A stretch of DNA of 12,666 nucleotides from Bacillota bacterium (GTDB lineage Bacteria > Bacillota_E > Sulfobacillia > Sulfobacillales > Sulfobacillaceae): the NCBI GenBank assembly GCA_021802375.1, contig JAKAAL010000043.1, positions 1-12,666 of the forward strand, written 5' to 3'. The notes beneath the pieces were generated by a model. That model worked only from the letters and a program-made list of their open reading frames with translations. It made no database searches and had not been told where the DNA came from. Numbering within the stretch: position 1 is the first letter of the stretch; each line of letters begins with the position of its first letter. Made by a program: the position numbers and the translations under genes. Below are positions 1 to 7,135 of this stretch, one piece after another.

Positions 1-810
1 TCGGCACTTTCAGGACTATACCTGTCCATGACCAACACCCTGGAAATCGGCATCACGTCGCAGTTTATCGGCTTTTCCAATTATGTAAGCCTCTTCACCA
101 ATCCCATTTTCCTTGATTCTCTGTGGCACATGGCCGTATTGGCCGTGGCTGGGGTCATCATCGGCACGGTGGTGCCCTTCATCGTCGCCGAGATGATTTT
201 TCACTTGGGTAGCCAAAACTGGCGATACACCTACCGTATTGTCTTCCTGCTCAAGATGCTCATCCCGGGCATGGTGGTTGTAGAAGTCTGGGGCTACATT
301 ATGGGGGTCAATGGCGTGCTCGACCAGGTGGTCCGGTTTCTTGGCTTGCCGGGCGGGAACATCTCCTGGCTCATCGACCAGCACACCGCACTTGCGGCCA
401 TTATCTTTATCGGATTTCCTTGGGTTGCCGGGATCGGAATTTTAATCTACTACGCTGGATTAGTCGGCATCGATCCTGAAATTTTGGACGCTGCCAGCGT
501 AGACGGATCCCGTGGCCTGCATCGCATCTGGCACGTCGATATCCCTTTAGTCAGTGGGCAGGTTAAGCTCATCGTCATCTTGAGTGCCATTGGCAGTTTT
601 CAAGGTTACTTTGCCCAGTTCTTGCTAACCCAAGGCGGACCCGGATGGGCTACCCAAGTACCCGGCTACTTCATGTATTTGAATGCCTTTAAATACGGGG
701 AAATGGGCATGGCCAGTGCCATTGGAGTTTTCTTATTCGTCCTCATTTTGTCCTTGACGATCATCAACATGAAGTTTATTCGGTCCAGCCAAGACTACCA
801 AGCGCAATAA
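1..810 (+). CDS. Carbohydrate ABC transporter permease, MalF/UgpA type (5' partial)
   Basis: Inner-membrane permease of a CUT1-family sugar importer, pairing with the next gene to form the translocation channel. The reading frame is open from base 1 (SALSGLYLSM...), so the true start lies upstream. The ATG at base 28 is internal, because the first transmembrane segment and the preceding loop of the family are missing. Several hydrophobic segments are visible. The EAA loop that docks the ATPase is clear around bases 481-545 (DAASVDGSRGLHRIWHVDIP, consensus EAA---G-------I-LP). The family norm is about 290-310 residues, of which about 269 are present. It ends 15 bases before the next permease, consistent with co-transcription. 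The substrate cannot be read from the sequence. Confidence 0.93.
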   Translation, partial: SALSGLYLSMTNTLEIGITSQFIGFSNYVSLFTNPIFLDSLWHMAVLAVAGVIIGTVVPFIVAEMIFHLGSQNWRYTYRIVFLLKMLIPGMVVVEVWGYIMGVNGVLDQVVRFLGLPGGNISWLIDQHTALAAIIFIGFPWVAGIGILIYYAGLVGIDPEILDAASVDGSRGLHRIWHVDIPLVSGQVKLIVILSAIGSFQGYFAQFLLTQGGPGWATQVPGYFMYLNAFKYGEMGMASAIGVFLFVLILSLTIINMKFIRSSQDYQAQ

Positions 811-825
811 CGGAGGAGCCTACCT

Positions 826-1704
826 ATGGTCATTTCGAACGCGACCGCCGCATCGCTGAAGACACCCACCCAGGTGGTCCCATCATCCCCTCGCTCCAAC
901 CTTAAGTGGGCCTTGCATGTGGCGCTTTGGATCTTAGCCGGACTAGAATTTTACCCCATGATCTTGGCCATTATGATGTCGTTCAAGTCCAGCACGCAAT
1001 ATTATATCCACCCCTTTAGTCTAACCTTTCCCTTGCATCTTTCGAATTACAGCCAGTCATTTGCCGTCATTTGGCATTACATGTTGAACAGCGTGGCGGT
1101 CGTCGGGATCTCGTTAATAGGCACCCTGGCCGTGTCCACCTTAGCCGGATTTGTCATCGGGCGGTATCGATTCCCGGGGCGCGACCTTCTCTACTACATG
1201 TTGATTGCTCTGATGATGGTCCCCGGCGTGCTGACCATGGTCCCCATGTTTGTCCTGATCAGCCATTTTCACATGGTCGACACCTGGTGGGGCCTGGTTT
1301 TTCCCTATATTGCTGGCGGCGAAATTTTCTCCATCTTTCTATTGCGGCAGTTCATGATGGGCATCCCTCAGGAGCTTTTTGATGCGGCCCAGGCCGATGG
1401 CGCAAGCATCTGGCAGGAGTTTTGGCACATTGCCCTGCCCTCCGTGCGGCCCATCATCGGCGTGATAGCCGTAAACCACGTGATCGGATGGTGGAACGAC
1501 TTAATTTGGCCCAGCATTGTCATCAGCAATCCCAAGTGGATGACGCTCATGCCCGGCCTGTACAACTTCACCGGTCAAAACCAGACCGACGTGGGTCCCC
1601 TCATGGCGGGCTACGTGCTTGGCAGCATCCCCTTGGTCATTCTCTTTTTGTTCACTAGCCGTCTTTTCGTAGAGGGCATGAACTCTGGAGCGTTCAAGCT
1701 CTAG
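826..1704 (+). CDS. Carbohydrate ABC transporter permease, MalG/UgpE type
   Basis: Second inner-membrane subunit of the CUT1 sugar importer, 292 residues, the usual length for MalG-like proteins. The ATG is preceded by CGGAGGAG at 811-818, which fixes the start. About six transmembrane segments are visible, with a hydrophilic N-terminal tail of about 27 residues. The EAA ATPase-docking loop is at residues about 183-205 (ELFDAAQADGASIWQEFWHI, then ALP). The C-terminus has the typical re-entrant end (FVEGMNSGAFKL; family members commonly end G-xx-xGAVKG). It follows the first permease after 15 bases and precedes the binding protein after 239 bases. No ATP-binding subunit is encoded nearby, so the ATPase is probably supplied in trans, as with MsmK/MsiK-type shared ATPases. 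Confidence 0.95.
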   Translation: MVISNATAASLKTPTQVVPSSPRSNLKWALHVALWILAGLEFYPMILAIMMSFKSSTQYYIHPFSLTFPLHLSNYSQSFAVIWHYMLNSVAVVGISLIGTLAVSTLAGFVIGRYRFPGRDLLYYMLIALMMVPGVLTMVPMFVLISHFHMVDTWWGLVFPYIAGGEIFSIFLLRQFMMGIPQELFDAAQADGASIWQEFWHIALPSVRPIIGVIAVNHVIGWWNDLIWPSIVISNPKWMTLMPGLYNFTGQNQTDVGPLMAGYVLGSIPLVILFLFTSRLFVEGMNSGAFKL

Positions 1705-1804
1705 TCCGTTTCGAAGGCCGAGAGTCGTCGCACGCGGACCGCGGCCGATCATTCACCTAAGGAGATGGTCACGACGCATTTCACCAAAGTGTTTTCGCCG
1801 CCCG

Positions 1805-1854
1805 TCCGGGGGCCATGATCAGGGTGCCGCACCCTGTTCGTGCCGACACCCGGA
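1805..1854 (+). promoter_or_regulatory. Nested hairpin in the permease/binding-protein gap
   Basis: A perfect 7-bp stem CAGGGTG/CACCCTG (1820-1826 with 1830-1836) has a 3-base loop. It lies inside a possible outer stem TCCGGG (1805-1810) with CCCGGA (1849-1854). There is no T-run after it, so a simple terminator is unlikely. Intercistronic hairpins in sugar ABC operons often protect the binding-protein message or partly terminate transcription; the role here is inferred. Confidence 0.5.
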
Positions 1855-1882
1855 AGGTGGACCACTAAGGAGGCCGGGCAGC

Positions 1883-1942
1883 ATGATTCGCACAGTTGGG
1901 CGTCTTAAATTTTCCTATCTTCAACCTTTAAGGAGGTCTTGA
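1883..1942 (+). CDS. Possible 19-aa leader peptide upstream of the binding protein
   Basis: A short ORF, MIRTVGRLKFSYLQPLRRS, starts at an ATG preceded by TAAGGAGG (1866-1873) at 9-base spacing, as strong as any ribosome site in the window. Its stop codon TGA (1940-1942) lies one base before the ATG of the solute-binding protein. The binding protein's own ribosome site, AAGGAGG at 1930-1936, lies inside the end of this ORF. This arrangement would allow translational coupling of the two. I recognise no homology, the peptide is basic (four Arg, one Lys in 19), and it may be chance. The strong ribosome site and the exact abutment are the only support. Confidence 0.35.
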   Translation: MIRTVGRLKFSYLQPLRRS

Positions 1943-1943
1943 C

Positions 1944-3506
1944 ATGCAAGCAACGCACACGCCTAAAGTTAGTTGGAAAGCTATGACCCTGGGCGTCAGC
2001 ACGGCTGCCCTGCTCGCCTTGCCGGCGGTAGGATTCGCCGCAAAAGCGCCTGCAGCCATGCCATCACAGATCGGACTCGGTTCGAAGCAACATGTTACGC
2101 TTACGCTCCTGACCCCTAACTACTATCCCAGCACCAAGCTGCATCCGAGGGTGGGCGCACCGGTGGGGCAGGTTGCCATTAGCCACATCATCGCCAGTTA
2201 CGAAAAACTGCATCCCAATGTTAAGATCATCGACATCACCCCACCCCCTTGGGGAGCACTGACCCAATGGGTCACCGGTCATGCGGCCAACAATTCGCTA
2301 CCCGATATTTTAGAAAATGGAGCCGGCTATTTCACGGTGCCCGAAGATTCGTCAGAGCTGGTTAATCTATCTCCCTATCTACGTCAAAAGAACCCCTACA
2401 ACGCCAAGGCTAAAGCTTGGGCAGGCACCTTCATCCCGGGACTTCTCGCTGAAACCAACGCCAACTTTCTTGGTCCGCAGTACGAAATTGCCACGGACTG
2501 GTACATCATTCATTCGCTGTGGTACAACAAGACCCTGCTCAATCGGCTGCATCTGCCCGTCCCCAGCACCGTGGCCCAGTTGTTTAACGACCTAAAAGTG
2601 ATTAAGGCCAAGGACCACGCCGTGATTCCCATCGAAGGCCAAAGCGGATACTTCATGTTGCCTTTGGATGGCACGGATTTCCCCTGGTACTACAACGTGA
2701 TGTTCCCCATCTTCAAAAAGATGTCACCGCACGGTGGGCACAGCGTCAAGCCAGCGCAATTAGCCTATGCTTTTAAGAACGGGTGGCTCTCGTATCAAAA
2801 AAATCCCAGACTAAAGTGGCTGGTGGCAACCCTATTCAACGACTTCCTGCCCTACACGGCGTCCCGCCAAGCATTACTGACGGCGGAAGAGAACGCCTCG
2901 TCGTCTACCAGCTCGCCCACCTCCCCCTTCAACCAGTTCGTTCAGGGCAAGATTGCCTTTTTGCCCGGCGCAGGATACCTCACCCAGTACTTTTATGGCG
3001 CCAATGCGCTTCATCCGAGCTTCCAGATTGGTGTGGAGCGTATGCCTCGGCTGACCAAAGCCACGACGCCTTATGCCAATCCTGCCCAGCAGCAGTCGGG
3101 AGCCTCGGTGGGAGTGCCCTATTCCGTCACCCAAGAAGCTGCCAGGCAACACGTGGTGAACTGGGCCGTGAACTTTCTGCAATATCTGACCTCAGTCAAA
3201 AACGATCAGTACTTGGTCAACAACGGATTTCGCTTCATCCCTGGAATTAAAGGCGCTGTGCCGTCGAAGACGGCACTGGCCTATAAGTTGGCCACGGCCG
3301 GTCCCGTCAATTGGGGCGCATATCCCGCGGTCGTGCCTAATCCGCTTAGCGATCCTTCTGCCGTAGCCACCAATAAGAGCTACTGGGAGTATTTCACCTT
3401 AAATCAATTAGGCTATCCGACCGTGGCCGCCAAAGTGGACCAAAACAACCTGGCCTGGGCCAATCAGACGATTGCCCAGAATCATTACGCGAACCCCTAC
3501 AAGTAG
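1944..3506 (+). CDS. Extracellular solute-binding protein of sugar ABC transporter (family 1-like, non-lipoprotein)
   Basis: Captures the sugar outside the membrane and delivers it to the two upstream permeases. The start ATG follows AAGGAGG with 7-base spacing. Residues 1-35 form a Sec signal peptide: a lysine in the n-region, hydrophobic core TLGVSTAALLALPAVG, and likely cleavage near FAA or AKA. There is no lipobox cysteine, and no cysteine anywhere in the 520 residues, although binding proteins of Gram-positive bacteria are usually lipoproteins. The mature part has the usual hallmarks: a ...IIASYEKLHPNVKI strand/helix, LPDILENGAGYF, a WYIIHSLWYNKTLLNRLHL segment (cf. WYNKdlf), and FVQGKIAFLPGAG (cf. 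F..GkaAM...G). At 520 residues it is longer than the ~420-450 typical of family 1. The substrate is unknown. Confidence 0.88.
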   Translation: MQATHTPKVSWKAMTLGVSTAALLALPAVGFAAKAPAAMPSQIGLGSKQHVTLTLLTPNYYPSTKLHPRVGAPVGQVAISHIIASYEKLHPNVKIIDITPPPWGALTQWVTGHAANNSLPDILENGAGYFTVPEDSSELVNLSPYLRQKNPYNAKAKAWAGTFIPGLLAETNANFLGPQYEIATDWYIIHSLWYNKTLLNRLHLPVPSTVAQLFNDLKVIKAKDHAVIPIEGQSGYFMLPLDGTDFPWYYNVMFPIFKKMSPHGGHSVKPAQLAYAFKNGWLSYQKNPRLKWLVATLFNDFLPYTASRQALLTAEENASSSTSSPTSPFNQFVQGKIAFLPGAGYLTQYFYGANALHPSFQIGVERMPRLTKATTPYANPAQQQSGASVGVPYSVTQEAARQHVVNWAVNFLQYLTSVKNDQYLVNNGFRFIPGIKGAVPSKTALAYKLATAGPVNWGAYPAVVPNPLSDPSAVATNKSYWEYFTLNQLGYPTVAAKVDQNNLAWANQTIAQNHYANPYK

Positions 3507-3511
3507 GCGAT

Positions 3512-3551
3512 GGTGAAGGGAGGGACTTCTCTCCCTTCTCCCCTCTTCACC
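3512..3551 (+). terminator. Putative terminator of the transporter operon
   Basis: It lies six bases past the binding-protein stop. GAAGGGAG (3515-3522) pairs perfectly with CTCCCTTC (3531-3538), extendable by a G-T and a G-C pair to a 10-bp stem with a 4-base loop. A competing pairing of GGTGAA (3512-3517) with TTCACC (3546-3551) is possible. The region after it is pyrimidine-rich but has no clean T-run, so efficiency is uncertain. Confidence 0.5.
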
Positions 3552-4056
3552 CCAATGATTTTGTCATCCCTCTTGGGTTTGGCCGGGTCGTACCCCATAA
3601 AGGCCCTGAACGGTCTGCACGACCGGATCGCGCCCCAAGACGGATCGATAAACGGTATCGTCTCGCCCACTTCATCATCGATGCCTCGGTTGTGGCATCG
3701 CGCCGAGCAACCTGGCCTGAAGCGCCATCGCGAACCCGCCAGCGGCGAGACTGACCTCCCGGCAGATGCCTGATATGCTTCGACTCGTGGCGCGAGGTCA
3801 TGAACTAGTAAGCCAAGGCCCTAGGGTGTATCCGCTCCCGTAACGTTTTAGACGGATTGGACCGAAAGATTTTATCCCTTTTTAGGCGGTTTGGTGTTTG
3901 CCGCCACACTCCCCGATCGTTTCGAGGAGTGGCACGCGCAAATGAGAACCAGGAGGGAGACTTTCGAAAAGATATTATCGCTAAGCTATCCCCTGGCTTG
4001 CTCTGGGTGCCCCTTAGCTGCGTGGCCGCGTTGCCCGTCGATAGGCAGCCAGTAAG
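3552..4056. other. Intergenic stretch between convergent genes, no gene recognised
   Basis: This 505-base stretch lies between the + strand transporter and the - strand kinase-like gene. Open frames on both strands are short, lack ribosome sites and resemble nothing I know. Two small inverted repeats are visible: GGCGG (3885-3889) with CCGCC (3901-3905), and CACTCC (3907-3912) with GGAGTG (3926-3931). They could act as terminators for either strand, but neither has a good T-run. The region could hold decayed sequence; I see no insertion-sequence ends. Confidence 0.4.
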
Positions 4057-4560
4057 TTATGGGCGTTTATGTGCCTCAGTAAACAAAAGAATCTCTGCCA
4101 CGACATGTGCGATCGGTGCGCTGGCGTCGATGATAATCCCGTTTTCCGGAATGTCTTCTTTCGTCCGATGCAATCGCAAAATGTGTTCCCGCTCCGCTTT
4201 CTTTCCGCCCCATTCATGTTCCGATCGCTGGTCAAGCCGCCCGTTTAAGGTGTCAAAATCCACATCCAGGACAAAAACTCCATCAAACCAATCGATGAAT
4301 TTCGAAAAATTCCTGGAACCCCCGCAGAAAAATGTGACGGCCTCATCTCGGTTATCGACCAAATCTTTGACCTTGTCTACGTGCCAAATGTGGTGCTCAT
4401 GCGCGAAACCCTCTACTGGCGTACCCGTTTCTGGATCGCCTTGGTAAGCCAGTTCACGGTCCCCATTAATGGCATGGTAACCTCGCCGCCGCAGTTCGTT
4501 GCAGACCGAAGTCTTCCCACTGCCGGAAACCCCTTCGATGAGGTAATTTCTAATGCCCAT
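4057..4560 (-). CDS. Small P-loop ATPase / nucleoside-kinase-like protein
   Basis: A protein of 167 residues from ATG at 4560; a TTG six codons upstream (4578) is a weaker choice because the Walker A motif should sit near the N-terminus. The Walker A motif is GVSGSGKTS at residues 10-18, directly after the first strand (NYLIEG). A conserved-looking middle, HIWHVDKVKDLV...VTFFCGGSRNFSKFID, and a later LHRTKEDIPENGIIIDAS resemble small AAA/adenylate-kinase-like proteins commonly annotated only as ATP-binding protein or nucleoside kinase. It probably phosphorylates or hydrolyses a small substrate in the cytoplasm. It is co-directional with, and 223 bases downstream of, the DeoR regulator. No good ribosome site is visible. 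The substrate is unknown. Confidence 0.78.
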   Translation of the reverse strand: MGIRNYLIEGVSGSGKTSVCNELRRRGYHAINGDRELAYQGDPETGTPVEGFAHEHHIWHVDKVKDLVDNRDEAVTFFCGGSRNFSKFIDWFDGVFVLDVDFDTLNGRLDQRSEHEWGGKKAEREHILRLHRTKEDIPENGIIIDASAPIAHVVAEILLFTEAHKRP

Positions 4561-4617
4561 AACTCGATGGTACAACAATGCACGGCACCCCGCCAGACGA
4601 CCGATCGTCGTTTGACC

Positions 4618-4677
4618 TCAGCTGCCTTGCACGTTCTGGCCTGGCACGCACGCCATCAGAATCCGCTCGTCAGTCAT
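4618..4677 (-). CDS. Possible 19-aa small ORF between deoR-like and kinase-like genes
   Basis: The ATG at 4677 (- strand) is preceded by GGAGG (complement of 4684-4688) at 6-base spacing. The ORF reads MTDERILMACVPGQNVQGS and then TGA. No function is recognised. It could be a small protein, a leader for the downstream kinase-like gene, or the surviving start of a gene whose remainder has been deleted. The ribosome site is its only support. Confidence 0.25.
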   Translation of the reverse strand: MTDERILMACVPGQNVQGS

Positions 4678-4783
4678 TCCTAACCTCCAGCGACGGTGCT
4701 GACCGACATGCATCTCATGCGACCTGCGAGGCCTCGAAGTCTTGGGCTTTGCCAGGATAAGTGACGGGTTAACACACGTCTGA

Positions 4784-5593
4784 TTAACGATGGACTTGCC
4801 AGAAGTCCCCATCAGCCACACGGATGGATGGTGACTCCATCCCCCAGGTCGACAACAGTTCCGCTCCTTGATGGTCGCAAGCGACACCGTAGACCTTTTC
4901 CCATTCCACCATGCGAAAGAGGGCTGTCTTTGCCAATTTGGAGTGGTCCACCGCCAGCACGACCCGATCAGCTTGAGCGGCAAAGGCCTGTCCAACGGAG
5001 GCTTCCGCTTCCGTGTGTGTGCTGGCCCCGAATCGCGGATCAAGCCCGTTTGCCCCCAATATGGCCCAATCCAAATGTAGGTTGGCCAGTACGCGGAGCG
5101 CCAAAGGCCCCGTGGTCTCGTAGTTAGCCGCCTGCAACACGCCGCCCACCACCACCACAGCAACCTTCGATGCGGTCAGCTCAAAAGCAATGTTTACGGC
5201 ATTGGTCACGACGGTCACGTTAACCCCCGTCTCAGCGATATGACGGGCAATCTGGGTGGTGGTGGTCCCTCCATTTAAGCCGATAACCTGTCCGGCCTGA
5301 AGTTGGCTCACCACGGCACCGGCGATCGACCGCTTCTCTTGATCGGCCTCCGCGAGTCGCTCCTGAAAAGCCCCTTCCATGGCCAATGCCTCCACGGCAA
5401 CGGCTCCGTGATACCGTCGGATGCCCGAAGTTTCCTGCAAATCCTGCAGGTCTCGTCGAATGGTTGCCGCTGAACGGCCAAGCCTTTTAGCTAAATCGAT
5501 TACGGACATCGACCCTTCACTTTTGAGTACCGCCAAGATCTCATCATGACGCTTGGCCACCGATCGTCTTGTTGCTCTCGTCGTGCCGGCCAC
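4784..5593 (-). CDS. DeoR-family transcriptional regulator
   Basis: Sugar-responsive DNA-binding regulator of 269 residues, the normal size for the family. The GTG start at 5593 is supported by AAGGAGG ending six bases upstream. The N-terminal helix-turn-helix spans residues about 15-65 (RHDEILAVLKSEGSMSVIDL..., recognition helix around SAATIRRDLQ). The C-terminal DeoRC sensor domain spans about 80-235, with the phosphosugar-binding signatures GLNGGTTTT (105-113), VTNA (129-132), GANGLDPRFGAST (180-192) and VDHSKL (215-220). DeoR proteins usually repress sugar catabolic operons and are released by a phosphorylated sugar. Likely targets are the neighbouring transporter or ROK/SIS operon (inference), and possibly its own promoter, which carries a palindrome. 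Confidence 0.94.
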   Translation of the reverse strand: MAGTTRATRRSVAKRHDEILAVLKSEGSMSVIDLAKRLGRSAATIRRDLQDLQETSGIRRYHGAVAVEALAMEGAFQERLAEADQEKRSIAGAVVSQLQAGQVIGLNGGTTTTQIARHIAETGVNVTVVTNAVNIAFELTASKVAVVVVGGVLQAANYETTGPLALRVLANLHLDWAILGANGLDPRFGASTHTEAEASVGQAFAAQADRVVLAVDHSKLAKTALFRMVEWEKVYGVACDHQGAELLSTWGMESPSIRVADGDFWQVHR

Positions 5594-5675
5594 GGCCTTC
5601 CTCCTTCACGTGTCGGCGGCCTGTCGGCTCTCAGAAGAGTGTTTTTGGGACCCGCCACCGTCAATCTTCACTATT

Positions 5676-5690
5676 ATTATACCTCGTATA
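5676..5690 (-). promoter_or_regulatory. Putative -10 box and overlapping operator of the deoR-like gene
   Basis: On the - strand there is a perfect TATAAT (complement of 5676-5681), about 82 bases upstream of the GTG start. It overlaps the palindrome TATAC-CTC-GTATA (5678-5690). A matching -35 box at the right distance is poor, so the promoter may need an activator or be weak. A palindrome on the -10 would fit autorepression by the DeoR protein; this is inference. Confidence 0.45.
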
Positions 5691-6431
5691 TATTCGGTCG
5701 ATCCTACTCGCCGAAACCGGATCTTCAAGAATTTCAATGCGCTTTTCGTGAAGATTTCCATGGATCAGGCGAACCTTGCTGGAGAGAGTCCGGTGATAAG
5801 GAACGTTCACGCGCAAATCCTCGGATAGGGGCGGGCAATGATTTGAACTCGTCATTATGATGAAGGGTGATCGTCTTAAAAGTGGAGCGTACAAGCCCGC
5901 CGTTTTGTAAAAACGATCGGTTAGGGCAGAGGTGAAGGTGCTGGACAGCACTCTCCATTTCCTGTCGGTCAAATCTTCTAAGCCGCGACCGAGCGCATCA
6001 TCATTAAACTGGGACGCCTACGCGCCATAGAGGGGATTGCGATGAGTCAACACATTGATGATCAGCGTAAGGAGCAAGACACTGGGAGCAATGCGGAACC
6101 GTACCGGATCCCACGGCAACCCCTAATAACCACGGAGTCTCTCCCTTTTTCCTGCGGCTGCTGCTCGACCTTGGGTTGCATCGAGACTACAGACCTCGTG
6201 TATGTTGGGGTAAGTAGATGCCAACCGTATCTGGTGGGAGAGCGAGCCAAGCTAACGACCACGACGATTTGGCCGCGTGCAAAGTGCCGATAGAAAGGGA
6301 AGAGACAAGACGGAGAAAGGAACAAGCCGATAATAAATTCTGGAAAGGACCTAGTCATGGGGGTGGAATTGGCGCATACTCGGTGAAGGATCTTCTTCTG
6401 GGGGTACCGTAATCGAACGACCGCTGTCTTT
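5691..6431. other. Gene-poor stretch upstream of the toxin-antitoxin cassette
   Basis: About 740 bases with no recognised gene. The longest open frames (83 aa on + from 6042, 103 aa on - from 5972) lack recognisable domains; the first has a modest GAGGGG ribosome site, the second has none and starts with TTG. A GATAAT (6329-6334) is a candidate -10 box for the nucleotidyltransferase gene, without a convincing -35. The stretch contains the left copy of a 28-bp repeat (6270-6297). It may be decayed sequence at the edge of a transferred cassette. Confidence 0.4.
6270..6297 (+). repeat. Left copy of a 28-bp direct repeat flanking the MNT-HEPN cassette
   Basis: Begins TGGCCGCGTGCAAAGTGCCG and matches 7174-7201 at 24 of 28 positions by eye, in the same orientation, 904 bases apart. 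It lies 147 bases before the nucleotidyltransferase start. It could be a pair of dispersed intergenic repeats or a remnant boundary of a mobile cassette. Confidence 0.5.
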
Positions 6432-6443
6432 GGGAGGGGCCAC

Positions 6444-6773
6444 ATGGTTTACGTTCCGGCATCGCTAGCGATCCCCTTTGATCAAGACGCATTAGCCGAT
6501 ATCGCCAAGCGGTATCGCGTGCAGGAACTGACGGTCTTTGGTTCCGTGCTTCGCCCGGATTTCGGACCGCGAAGTGATGTCGACGTGCTGGTGACGTTCT
6601 TACCCGGCACTCCGATCACGCTACTCTGGTTGGGAGGACTCTCCGTGGACTTGGAGGGGCTGTTCGGGCGCCGCATCGACCTGGCGCACCAACCCGCCCT
6701 GAGATCCTTTCTTCGGACCGAAATTCTCTCGACCAGGGAGGTTATCTATGTCCAAACGCCAGTTTCGCACTAA
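6444..6773 (+). CDS. mntA: MntA-type nucleotidyltransferase antitoxin (MNT domain)
   Basis: Cytoplasmic minimal nucleotidyltransferase of 109 residues, start supported by GGGAGGGG at 6432-6439. The signature GSX10DXD is exact: GS at residues 33-34 and D45-x-D47 (GSVLRPDFGPRSDVD). A third acidic residue is D79 in RRIDLA. In characterised MntA/HepT pairs this enzyme adds AMP groups to a tyrosine of the HEPN toxin and so inactivates it. The next gene encodes exactly such a HEPN protein and overlaps this gene's end by 26 bases. All catalytic residues are present, so the enzyme looks functional even though its partner is frameshifted. The gene symbol rests on motif and neighbour only. Confidence 0.88.
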   Translation: MVYVPASLAIPFDQDALADIAKRYRVQELTVFGSVLRPDFGPRSDVDVLVTFLPGTPITLLWLGGLSVDLEGLFGRRIDLAHQPALRSFLRTEILSTREVIYVQTPVSH

Positions 6774-7135
6774 CTGGGACTACCTGAACGACATCGCCGA
6801 CGCCGTGGACAAGCTGCGACAACTCACCCAGGACATGACCTACGACAGGTTTCAGGACGATTGGCGAACTTACCTCTAAGGCCGCTTTTTCACTGCTCGA
6901 AATTGTCGGCGAAGCCAGTGGACGGATCACGGCGGATTTTCAGGCCCAACATCGGGCGATTCCCTGGGGCGCCATGAGAGGGATGCGAAATGCCCTCATT
7001 CATGGCTACCCCTCGGTGGAACTGAACATCGTGTGGGACACCCTCCAGCAAGATATTCCCCAATTAAATGAACAAATCCGCCAGGTTTTAACGGCACATG
7101 CGCGGGCAGTACTCGATGACGAGCGAGAACGGTAA
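6748..7135 (+). pseudogene. hepT: HepT-like HEPN RNase toxin, frameshifted
   Basis: The toxin half of the MNT-HEPN pair, normally an RNA-cutting protein of about 110-140 residues. From the ATG at 6748 the frame reads MSKRQFRTNWDYLNDIADAV... and stops at TAA 6877-6879 after 43 codons. The rest of the family profile continues in the +1 frame from about 6866 (ELTSKAAFSLLEIVGEAS..., then IPWGAMRGMRNALIHGY) to TAA 7133-7135. The active-site and AMPylation motif RX4HXY is intact at 6986-7009 (RNALIHGY). The join lies in TCAGGACGATTGGCGAAC, so one extra base, or four, near 6860-6866 would explain it. No ATG, GTG or TTG start exists in the second frame upstream of the break, so the toxin should be inactive unless ribosomes shift. 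Sequencing error is the main alternative. Confidence 0.85.

Noticed and set aside
3510..3773. ORF starting right after the binding protein
   Set aside because: It runs through the terminator hairpin, has no ribosome site of its own, and its composition is not protein-like.
3857..4447. 196-aa open frame on the + strand
   Set aside because: Mostly antisense to the kinase-like gene, which has clear motifs on the other strand; no recognisable domain.
5661..5972. 103-aa ORF on -
   Set aside because: TTG start without ribosome site; it covers the regulator promoter and has no recognisable domain.
6042..6293. 83-aa ORF on + with a modest GAGGGG ribosome site
   Set aside because: Product is unlike any known protein, cysteines are scattered, and its end runs into the 28-bp repeat. 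Kept only as a mention in the gene-poor stretch.
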